This document shows positions 24,376-31,804 of a DNA stretch of 64,000 nucleotides, one piece after another. The stretch's first letter is position 1. Each line of letters opens with the position of its first letter. This stretch comes from Candidatus Tectimicrobiota bacterium. Lineage in GTDB: Bacteria; JACPUC01. The stretch lies in assembly GCA_016192455.1 (NCBI GenBank), contig JACPUC010000010.1:1-64000 (forward strand). The letters are read 5' to 3'. Made by a program: the position numbers and the translations under genes. The notes under the pieces are model-generated. The model ran no database searches and had not been told where the DNA came from. It saw only the letters and a list, made by a program, of their open reading frames with translations.

Positions 24376-27009
24376 TCACGCCTCCTCGCAGCGCCGCAGC
24401 CGCACCTTCACGCAGAGATCAAGGTTGAGGTTCACCGGGCTGGCGTGGTCCATGTCGATTTCCAGCAGTTGATTGAAAAAGACCCCCTTGCCCCGCGCCA
24501 CCGGCATGCCATCGGTCCAGTGGCCGGCGCAGCCGCCGATCCCCAGCCCTTCAGGATGCATCCCCTGCGTGAGGTGGACGCGCCCACGCACCCGCCGCCC
24601 TTTCACGGTCTCCATCCACACCCAGTCGCCGTCGTGCAGGCCTTTTTTCTTGCCGGTCTCGGCGTTCATGGCGATGTAGTACGAGTTCGGGTCGAGCTGC
24701 GCCGTCTCGTCCAGCCAGGCGTTCTCCTGCGTCAGGCTGTTGGTGTGGATGGTGTCGCGGTAGTAGAAGCCGTAGAGGTCGAACTGCTCATCGCTGCACT
24801 CGTGGCCGGGGCAGGGGAGCCAGGTGGGGAGGGGATCGTAGAACTCCTCCGGCAGGTGCAGGCCGCGCGGCTCGGCCAGCGCTCGCGCCTGATCGCCGAC
24901 GCGCTTCAGGTACTCCCAGTAGATCGGCACCCGCACCTCAACGAAGGGGCGCCAATAGACCTCCTGCGGCTTCTTCGGCCAGGAGAGAACGCCGTGCTCC
25001 TTGAACCACGCGAGATCGTGCCGCGGGCCGAAATTCGACTTCAGGTGCTGGTCGCAGACCTCGGCGAAGCTGTACTGCTGACTGCCCTTCAGGGTGAACG
25101 GCGGCTGCAGCTTCAGCAGGGCGTTCAAGGCCATGTTGATGTCTTCGCTGATGCCGACGCGCTCCGCCAGCTCGAGGAGCACCTGGTTCATCTGCCGGCG
25201 CTCGGCGACCGGCTCGATGAGCGGCTGCCGAACCGCCCAGCACCAGTCGCCCATGCCCCCCGGCAGGTTGAAGATGAAGGGGTAGTTGGGCTTCGAGTCC
25301 AACTGCTCGAGGTAGCTCATGTCGGGCAGGACGATGTCGGCCAGGTCGGAGAGCTCCGTCCTGAAGAGGTCGAAGGAGACGATGAACGGGATGCGCAGCA
25401 GGGTATTGATGACCGTTTCGCTGTTGCCGACGCTCATCACCGAGTTGCAGCCGATATTGATCATCACCTCCGGGCGGTAGGGGAGATCGAAGCGCTGCCA
25501 GCGCTCCTCCTGGTCCGCGGAGGCCATGAGGGGCGAGCTCATCCCCAGCGGGAAGAGCTCGTTGAAGCCCATCGACTTCGGCATGCGGGGGTACTCGAAG
25601 GGGTAGGGCAGGTGGGGGACCATCCAGCTCCCCGTCACCATGAGGCCGTCGGGGCCGGCGTAGGGGACGTAGGCGGGACGCTTTGTCTCCGGGTGGCCGT
25701 GGCAGACCGGGTTGAACCCGAGGCAGCCGCCGACCACGTCCGCCGCCCCGACGAGGTGGTTCAGGAGGTCGATCGCCAGGAAGTTGTAGACGGCGTTGCG
25801 GTGCCCCTCGGAGCCGCGGAAGGCGATCGCCGCCACCGGCCGGTACGGCAGCCGCACCCCGTCGATGACGATGGTGCTCCCCACCCGCGCCTCGCGCCCG
25901 AACTCCTGCCCCAGGCGGCGGATCGTCGCCGCCGGGATGGTGGTGATTGGTTCCGCCCACTCCGGCGTGTGCCGTGCCAGGTGTTCCTTCAGGCAGGCGA
26001 AGGCCGGCCGGCAGCGCACCCCCTGCGCCTCGTACTCCCCTTCCAGCGCCAGCTCGCCCAACGGCTCCTGCCCAAGCTTCTCGGCGTTGTACGGGCGCGC
26101 CCGCCCGGCCGTGGCATCCCACACCAGCGGCTCCTGGGTCTCGGCGTCGCGCACGTAGAGCTTGTCGGGGCCGATCAGGTAGGGCGCGTTCGTCTTGGAG
26201 GCCAGGTAGGGCGCGTCCCAGATGCCGAGCTCGTTGACGAGGACGTGCGCCATCGCCAGGGCCAGCGCCGCATCCGTGCCGACGCGGATCGGCACCCACT
26301 CGTTCGCCTTGGCGGCGGCGAAGTTGCACATCGGGTCCACCACCACCATCTTCATGCCGCGCACCCGCGCGTCCGCCGCCAGCCCCATGTTCGAGCAGGA
26401 GGCGTGCCCGGCGGCGTGCCCCTTCGAGGCGCCGAAGTAGACGGCGTACTGGCAGTGCTCGAAATCCGGCACGATGGACCACGAGGCGTGCATGATGCCG
26501 CTGATGAGATGGGCGCCGTTGCCGCAGTGCAGCCCGCCGCCGGCCACCCACTGGTTCATGGTGCCGAAGGCGTGGCAGAAGGCGTGGCAAATCGGCCCGA
26601 TGGTGGTGTTCGTGGTGGTGCGCTGCAGGAAAAGCTTGCGGGGGTCCTCGGCGCGCACCTTGCGCAGGCGCGCGGCGATCTCGTCGAGGGCCTCGTCCCA
26701 GGTGATCTCTTTCCAGCCGGGGTCGACGCCCACCCCCTTCTTCGGATTGGTGCGCCGCAGGGGGACGTTCACCCGGTTCGGGTCGTAAAGCGTCATGATG
26801 CCGCTGATGCCCTTGGCGCAGAGGCGTCCCTTGCCGATCTCGCTCGCCGGGTTGCCCTCAATCTTCGTCACCACGCCATTGACGCGATGGGCAAGGATCG
26901 AGCAGGTGCCGTAGCACATGCTGCAGGCGGAGGGGATCCAGCGATCCTCGCCGTTGGCCTCGTGGGCGCGCTCCGTCTCCGGAGTTTTCTGTTCAAACGC
27001 CTGGACCAT
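24376..27009 (-). CDS. Molybdopterin oxidoreductase catalytic subunit, paralogue 1 (no Tat signal)
   Basis: 877-aa paralogue of the enzyme at 21249-23846, similar along its whole length. [4Fe-4S] ligands Cys29, 32, 36 and 64; candidate metal ligand Cys162 in GGGLHCGNGAHL. The MGD-binding stretches (GASKGHAAGH, NIGCNSVMSVGNSETV, ADIVLPDMSYLEQ) and the C-terminal barrel are intact. No Tat leader. It has no ferredoxin or NrfD gene of its own: the next gene is MoaD-like 2, 150 bases away. It therefore either shares the downstream ferredoxin/NrfD pair or works with a soluble donor. The MoaD-like gene 1 ends 18 nt before its start. Confidence 0.88.
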   Translation of the reverse strand: MVQAFEQKTPETERAHEANGEDRWIPSACSMCYGTCSILAHRVNGVVTKIEGNPASEIGKGRLCAKGISGIMTLYDPNRVNVPLRRTNPKKGVGVDPGWKEITWDEALDEIAARLRKVRAEDPRKLFLQRTTTNTTIGPICHAFCHAFGTMNQWVAGGGLHCGNGAHLISGIMHASWSIVPDFEHCQYAVYFGASKGHAAGHASCSNMGLAADARVRGMKMVVVDPMCNFAAAKANEWVPIRVGTDAALALAMAHVLVNELGIWDAPYLASKTNAPYLIGPDKLYVRDAETQEPLVWDATAGRARPYNAEKLGQEPLGELALEGEYEAQGVRCRPAFACLKEHLARHTPEWAEPITTIPAATIRRLGQEFGREARVGSTIVIDGVRLPYRPVAAIAFRGSEGHRNAVYNFLAIDLLNHLVGAADVVGGCLGFNPVCHGHPETKRPAYVPYAGPDGLMVTGSWMVPHLPYPFEYPRMPKSMGFNELFPLGMSSPLMASADQEERWQRFDLPYRPEVMINIGCNSVMSVGNSETVINTLLRIPFIVSFDLFRTELSDLADIVLPDMSYLEQLDSKPNYPFIFNLPGGMGDWCWAVRQPLIEPVAERRQMNQVLLELAERVGISEDINMALNALLKLQPPFTLKGSQQYSFAEVCDQHLKSNFGPRHDLAWFKEHGVLSWPKKPQEVYWRPFVEVRVPIYWEYLKRVGDQARALAEPRGLHLPEEFYDPLPTWLPCPGHECSDEQFDLYGFYYRDTIHTNSLTQENAWLDETAQLDPNSYYIAMNAETGKKKGLHDGDWVWMETVKGRRVRGRVHLTQGMHPEGLGIGGCAGHWTDGMPVARGKGVFFNQLLEIDMDHASPVNLNLDLCVKVRLRRCEEA

Positions 27010-27027
27010 GAAGAGACCCTCCTGCGA

Positions 27028-27408
27028 CTAGCCCCCTTCAACCGCCGACATCACCATGAGACCAACGCGGGCCTGCTCCTCCCCACGAGGTTTCGCGCTC
27101 GCCCTGTCGGCTGCGTGAGTACCCTCGCCATCATGGGAAATCGTGCCAACGTCGAGATGAGGCGGCAGCGAGGCGGTAAGCGGGGTATCAAGGTCGTCGA
27201 CGGGAACATCGTCAAGGAAAATGCGCACGTACGTCTGCAGCACGCCGGGCTGCCGGAAGATCGCTTCGCCGAACTTGGCGCCGAAGTGTTCTCCCAGAAC
27301 CTCGAAGAGGTCCCTCAGCCGCGCCCCCTCGGCAAGCTGCAGAGCAACGCTGCGCTCCCCCATCTGCAGACCAAGGATGCCGAACAGCTTCACCGTAACG
27401 TGAATCAA
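27028..27408 (-). CDS. MoaD/ThiS-like sulfur carrier protein 1 with an internal insertion
   Basis: 126 aa with the MoaD first strand (VTVKLFGILGLQMG), a conserved LQTYVRIFLDDVPVDDLDT stretch shared with paralogue 2, and a C-terminal VEGG tail. Compared with paralogue 2 it has about 28-32 extra residues (roughly 80-112, charged and Gly/Ala-rich) between the last loop and the final strand ARVGLMVMS. The reading frame and the functional Gly-Gly are kept, so it is not a simple decay product. First gene of the long minus-strand run. Confidence 0.82.
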   Translation of the reverse strand: MIHVTVKLFGILGLQMGERSVALQLAEGARLRDLFEVLGEHFGAKFGEAIFRQPGVLQTYVRIFLDDVPVDDLDTPLTASLPPHLDVGTISHDGEGTHAADRASAKPRGEEQARVGLMVMSAVEGG

Positions 27409-27495
27409 AAGGCCCCCCGAGGCTGGCGGCTATGGAGATGAAGGCAGGCAGACCACGTTTCTTACACATGTTGCTAGATTTTCCACCGACTGTCC

Positions 27496-27509
27496 TTGAC
27501 GGTTGTCAA
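27496..27509 (-). promoter_or_regulatory. CRP/FNR-like box TTGAC-N4-GTCAA in the divergent por/moaD region
   Basis: Palindrome TTGAC GGTT GTCAA, extended by one further base pair on each side (27495-27510) and nested within outer CTGTC...GACAG arms (27490-27520). It is centred about 95 nt upstream of MoaD-like gene 1 and 146 nt upstream of porGD. It matches the box at 24290-24303 in half-sites and spacing. Confidence 0.6.
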
Positions 27510-27648
27510 GTTCTCGACAGGTTCTGTTGTTGCTGGAACTTCCGGGCAGAGCCGGCCCCCGGCGCGGCTCGGGGGCGCGGCGTCGGACGCCGCGGTTTTG
27601 GCACGCTTCTCGCACGCTCACTCCCCAGGGTGCATATTAAGGAGTGCC

Positions 27649-28599
27649 ATGATGCGCGTGCGCTTCCACGGTCGCGGCGGCCAGGGGATGAAGACGGCGA
27701 GTCGCATCCTCGGGTCGGCCGCTTTCCACGCCGGGCTGGTTGTGCAGGACTCGCCGGTGTACGGGGCGGAGCGTCGCGGCGCGCCGGTGGCGGCGTTCAC
27801 CCGCATCGCCAAGGCGGCGATCCGCGAGCGTGGCCTCATCGCCGCGCCCGATCTGATCGTGGTGGCCGACGAGACACTCCTCTTCGAGCCCACCGCCATG
27901 CCCCTCGCCGGCTGCTCCGCGCGCACGGTCGTCCTCATCAACACCGCCACCGATGCCGCCGCGCTGCAGGAGCGGCTCGCCCATCTCGGCCGTATCGAGA
28001 GCGCCGATTTCACCTCCCTCGTCTTCTCGATCACGCACACCCTGGTGGGGCTGAGCACCGCCCTCGGCGTGGCCGCGGCCGCCCTCGTCGGCTTGAGCCT
28101 CGAGGAGAGCCTCGCCGGCGTGGCGGAGGAGCTGGCGCACGCCACCCTCAGCCGCGCCGCCTACGAGGCGAACGAGCGCCTGGCGCAGGAGGCCTACGCC
28201 CTCGCCGACGCCTGGCGGGCGGTCCCCGAGCCGCTCGACGCCTCCCTCGCCCTGGCTGCCGAGGCGGCTCCTACGGCCCTCCTCGCGGCAGCGCCCGCCG
28301 GAGCTCCTGGAACGCAGCTCGTCGAGCTGCGCTTCGAGCCGCCGGCGCGCGCCACCCCAACCATCTGCGTCGCCAACACCCCGGAACGCAGTACCGGGAG
28401 CTGGCGTCAGTTCCGGCCGCTCCTGCAGCGCGACCTCTGCAACGCCTGCTGGACCTGCTTCGTCCTCTGCCCGGAAGGCGCCATCGCCCTCGACGAGCAC
28501 GAATTTCCGCTGATCGACTACGAGGTCTGCAAGGGCTGCCTGGTGTGCGTCCACGAGTGCCCGACGCACGCCTTCGCCACCGAGAAGGAGGTGCGATGA
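27649..28599 (+). CDS. porG: 2-oxoacid:ferredoxin oxidoreductase, fused gamma and delta (ferredoxin) subunits
   Basis: 316 aa. The N-terminal two thirds is the gamma domain (VRFHGRGGQGMKTASRIL, then PVYGAERRGAPVAAF). The C-terminal third is a 2x[4Fe-4S] ferredoxin domain (CNACWTCFVLCPEGAI and CKGCLVCVHECPTHAF), separate as PorD in many archaea and bacteria. AAGGAG lies 4 nt before the ATG at 27649; the Met next to it (27652) is equally possible. The stop overlaps the porA start (ATGA). The complex oxidises a 2-oxoacid to acyl-CoA with ferredoxin reduction, or runs in reverse. Reduced ferredoxin could feed the redox enzymes encoded across the divergent promoter. Confidence 0.9.
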   Translation: MMRVRFHGRGGQGMKTASRILGSAAFHAGLVVQDSPVYGAERRGAPVAAFTRIAKAAIRERGLIAAPDLIVVADETLLFEPTAMPLAGCSARTVVLINTATDAAALQERLAHLGRIESADFTSLVFSITHTLVGLSTALGVAAAALVGLSLEESLAGVAEELAHATLSRAAYEANERLAQEAYALADAWRAVPEPLDASLALAAEAAPTALLAAAPAGAPGTQLVELRFEPPARATPTICVANTPERSTGSWRQFRPLLQRDLCNACWTCFVLCPEGAIALDEHEFPLIDYEVCKGCLVCVHECPTHAFATEKEVR

Positions 28600-29867
28600 G
28601 CCGCGCCGCCGACCTCGAGCGCGCCGCCGGCCGCCATGAGCGCGGCAGGCTCCTCACCGGCAACGCTGCCGCCGCCTGGGGGGCGAGCCTGGCGGACGTC
28701 GACTACATCCCCGCCTTCCCCATCACGCCGCAGACGGAGATCATCGAGACCCTGGCGGAATGGGTGGCCGACGGCGACATTGCGGCCCGCTTCGTCACCC
28801 TCGATTCCGAGCACTCGATGCTGAGCGCCGCCGGCGCCGCCGCCGCGGCCGGCGCGCGCGTCTTCACCGCCACCTCGAGCCAGGGGCTCCTCTACGGCTT
28901 CGAAATGCTCTACGCCATCGCCGGCTGGCGCGTGCCGCTGGTGCTGGTGAACGTGTCGCGGGCACTCGCCTCGCCCATCACCCTGGAGGCCGACCACAAC
29001 GACATCCTGGCGGCGCGCGACAGCGGCTTCCTGCAGCTCCACGCGGAGACCTGCCAGGAGGTCCTCGACTCGGTCCTCATGGCCTATCGCCTGGCCGAGG
29101 ACGCGCGCGTCATGCTGCCGGCGCTCGTCAACCTCGACGGCTTCACCCTCTCCTTCACCCGCGAGCCGGTGGTGGTGCCGGAAGCAGCGGCGGCGGCCGA
29201 GTTCCTGCCGCCGTACGAGCCGAACCACGCCGCCATCCGCGGCGACCGCCCCATGGCGCAGGGGCCGGCGGTGCTCAGCGGCTTGGCCTACAGCTACTTC
29301 CGCTACCAGCAGCAGTTGGCGCAACTCAATGCCCTGGAGGTGCACGAGGAGATCGCCGCCGAGTTCGCGGCGCGCTTCGGGCGGCGCTACGGGCTGGTCG
29401 AGCCGTTCGAGCTCGACGACGCGGAGTACGTCCTGGTGATGTCGAACGCCTTCGCCACCAAGGGCAAGGAGGCGGTGGAGCGCCTGCGCAGCCGCGGCCT
29501 GCGCGCCGGGCTGTTGCGCTTGCGGGTGCTGCGGCCGTTCCCCGCCGCGGCCATCGCCGACGCCCTCGAGGGACGCATGGCCGTCGCCGTCATTGACCAG
29601 AACCTGGCGCCGGGGCTGGGCGGCATCACTTACCAGGAGGTCGCCGCCGCCCTCTACGACCGGCCGAGGCGCCCGCCGCTGCTGAGCGTCATCGGCGGCC
29701 TCGGCGGCAAGGACATTTCCGACGTCGAGTTCGATGCGGTCTTCCACGACCTGCGGCGTGCCGCCGCGGGTGAATCCGTACGCAGTCCCCGCCTCCTGTT
29801 CACGCAGGCGGAGCAGGAGCGCATGCAGACCCTGCTGCGCATCGCCGGCAAGGGGGCCAAGCCATGA
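28596..29867 (+). CDS. porA: 2-oxoacid:ferredoxin oxidoreductase, alpha subunit
   Basis: 423 aa, pyruvate-type alpha subunit: YIPAFPITPQTEIIETLAEW, then SEHSMLSAAGAAAAAGARVF and ATSSQGLLYGFEMLYAIAG, the usual domain I features, with domain II at the C-terminus (VAVIDQNLAPGLGG). The start at 28596 is fixed by the ATGA overlap with porGD, and the stop overlaps porB in the same way, so all three are translationally coupled. The alpha chain helps to form the thiamine-diphosphate site with beta. The exact 2-oxoacid is not readable from the sequence. Confidence 0.9.
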   Translation: MSRAADLERAAGRHERGRLLTGNAAAAWGASLADVDYIPAFPITPQTEIIETLAEWVADGDIAARFVTLDSEHSMLSAAGAAAAAGARVFTATSSQGLLYGFEMLYAIAGWRVPLVLVNVSRALASPITLEADHNDILAARDSGFLQLHAETCQEVLDSVLMAYRLAEDARVMLPALVNLDGFTLSFTREPVVVPEAAAAAEFLPPYEPNHAAIRGDRPMAQGPAVLSGLAYSYFRYQQQLAQLNALEVHEEIAAEFAARFGRRYGLVEPFELDDAEYVLVMSNAFATKGKEAVERLRSRGLRAGLLRLRVLRPFPAAAIADALEGRMAVAVIDQNLAPGLGGITYQEVAAALYDRPRRPPLLSVIGGLGGKDISDVEFDAVFHDLRRAAAGESVRSPRLLFTQAEQERMQTLLRIAGKGAKP

Positions 29868-30829
29868 GCGCGCCGGTGACCGCGGAAGTCGCCGCCATCA
29901 AGAACCTGAAGCAGATCGCCCGCGAGGAGTTCATCCTGCCCGGCACGGCGGTGTGCGGCGGCTGCGGCGGGCTGGAGGGGCTGCGCCTGGCGGCCAAGGT
30001 CCTCGGCTCCAAGACGGTCTACATCAACGCCGCCGGCTGCTTCACGCTGCTGGCCGTCTACCCCTACTCGCCGTTCAAGGGCTCCTGGCTCTACACCACC
30101 ATGGGCGGCGCGGCGGCGGCGGCCCAGGGGGTGCGCGACGCCCTCGACGTGCTGATGGCGCGCGGCAAACTGCCGGTCGAGGACGACGTGCAGGTCGTCG
30201 TCGTCGCCGGCGACGGCAGCACCTACGACATGGCCATGGCCGCCAACTCCGGCGCCATCTTCCGCGGCCTCGATTTCTGGTACTTCTGCTACGACAACGA
30301 GTCGTACGGCAACACCGGCGTGCAGATGTCCAGCGCCACGCCGTACGGCGCCCGCACCACCACGACGCCGGTGGGGAGCGCCGCGCGCGCCGGCACCGAG
30401 CACGGCAAGAAGGACCTGTTCGAAATCTGGCGCGCCCACCAGCCGGCCTACCTGGCCACCGTGTCGCCGCGCTACCCCGTGGACCTGACGAACAAGTTCC
30501 TGAAAGCGAAAGGCCTGCGCGGGCCGAAGCTGTTCATCGCCCACGCCTCCTGTCCCACCGGCTGGCTCTTCGAGCCGAAGCGCAGCGCCGAGGTGGCGAA
30601 GCTGGCGGTGCAGACGGGCATCTTCGCGCTCAAGGAGTGCGTCGGCGGCGCTGTCACCCACACCCATATCCCCCGCCGCCGCAAGCCGGTCGAGGAGTAC
30701 CTGCGCGGCCAGGGACGCTACGCGCACCTCTTCGAGCCGACCCGCAACGACGCCGCCCTCCGCCTCATCCAGGAGCAGGTGGACCGCTACTGGGAGGCGG
30801 CGGCGAAGGCGGGCGCCGCGTCCTCCTGA
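29864..30829 (+). CDS. porB: 2-oxoacid:ferredoxin oxidoreductase, beta subunit
   Basis: 321 aa, thiamine-diphosphate-binding beta subunit. The N-terminal AVCGGCGGLEGLRLAAK contains the CxxC that with later Cys residues holds the proximal [4Fe-4S] cluster. The TPP motif is VVVAGDGSTYDMAMAANSG, followed by NESYGNTGVQMSSATPYGA. The NAAGCFTL and YPYSPFK stretch resembles the pyruvate-type beta chain more than the indolepyruvate type. Last gene of the por operon; a 288-base gap follows. Confidence 0.9.
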   Translation: MSAPVTAEVAAIKNLKQIAREEFILPGTAVCGGCGGLEGLRLAAKVLGSKTVYINAAGCFTLLAVYPYSPFKGSWLYTTMGGAAAAAQGVRDALDVLMARGKLPVEDDVQVVVVAGDGSTYDMAMAANSGAIFRGLDFWYFCYDNESYGNTGVQMSSATPYGARTTTTPVGSAARAGTEHGKKDLFEIWRAHQPAYLATVSPRYPVDLTNKFLKAKGLRGPKLFIAHASCPTGWLFEPKRSAEVAKLAVQTGIFALKECVGGAVTHTHIPRRRKPVEEYLRGQGRYAHLFEPTRNDAALRLIQEQVDRYWEAAAKAGAASS

Positions 30830-31117
30830 TCGTCCCCCTCCGCCGATCCCCGCCGAACCGTCCCGCCACGGTGCGACGTGCCTGCTTCCCCGCCGATGCT
30901 CCCTTCGTGCAAGGTGCCCCTTACCTTCCACCCCCTTTCTTCCACCAAGGAAAAGGAGTAAGAACCTCGGCTGAGGCTGCGTGTCGGTGACCGGCGGAGC
31001 TGCGCGGCGGCGGATCGGCGCCGCGGAGGGTTGCTGATCGCCGCCGGTCGCTGCGCCGCCACGGTGCCGCGTGCCGCCTGCGCCGCTTGATCCGCAGCGC
31101 TTCCGAGGAGGGGTCGC

Positions 31118-31762
31118 ATGGCACACCAACCAACGCGCTTCCGCTTTCGGAGCTACCCGAAAGCAATCTTCTTCTACCCGCTGATGCTGGCCGCCTTTGT
31201 CTGCGGCGGCCTGAGCTGGATGAGGCCGAACCTCGAATTCACCGGCGTGCTCTTCCTCTTCGTCCTCAGCATCAACTTCATGATCGTGTCGTTCGAGTTC
31301 TCGCGCTTCGTGAGCCTGGCGGTGGTCTTCCTCATCACCACCCTGATCTTCGCCGGCCTGTGGCTCGACGTGATCCCCAGCCTCAAGCTCCTTATCGCCA
31401 CCCTCGACTTCGCCGCCATTCGCGCCAGCGCCGCCTTCTACCTGGCGGTGGGCGTCATCCTCTTTCTGCTGCTCTTCGGCATGTTCCTGGCGACGCGCTT
31501 CGACTACTGGGAGCTGCGACCCAACGAACTGCTGCACCACGAGGGCTTCCTCGGCGACCTGCGGCGCTTCCCGGCCCCCAACCTGTCGGCGGAGAAGGAG
31601 CGGCGCGACGTCCTCGAGTGGCTGCTGCTGCGCTCGGGCCGTCTCATCCTGCACCCGCCGGGGCACGTGCCGATCATTTTGGAGAACGTGCCGCGCATCG
31701 AGCGCGTCGAGGCGCGCCTGCAGGAGGTGCTCAGCTCGATCAGCGTCAGCACCACGGGGTGA
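31118..31762 (+). CDS. Conserved membrane protein, four helices plus cytoplasmic domain
   Basis: 214 aa, function not recognised. Four hydrophobic segments at about residues 17-32, 41-57, 67-87 and 103-127 are followed by a soluble part with ATRFDYWELRPNELLHHEG and GRLILHPPGHVPIILENV, which reads like a beta-rich PH-like domain. GAGGAGG lies just before the ATG. It stands alone, converging with the cyclase gene 42 nt away. No motif points to a reaction. Confidence 0.75.
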   Translation: MAHQPTRFRFRSYPKAIFFYPLMLAAFVCGGLSWMRPNLEFTGVLFLFVLSINFMIVSFEFSRFVSLAVVFLITTLIFAGLWLDVIPSLKLLIATLDFAAIRASAAFYLAVGVILFLLLFGMFLATRFDYWELRPNELLHHEGFLGDLRRFPAPNLSAEKERRDVLEWLLLRSGRLILHPPGHVPIILENVPRIERVEARLQEVLSSISVSTTG

Positions 31763-31804
31763 CCTGGCAGGGGTGAAGCGGCAGAGGGGACGGAGCGTGA
31801 CGGG

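Noticed and set aside
24331-27441. 1036-codon plus-strand open frame across Mo enzyme 1 and MoaD-like gene 1
   Set aside because: Entirely antisense to conserved proteins; no family-like sequence. Length alone is not evidence at this GC content.
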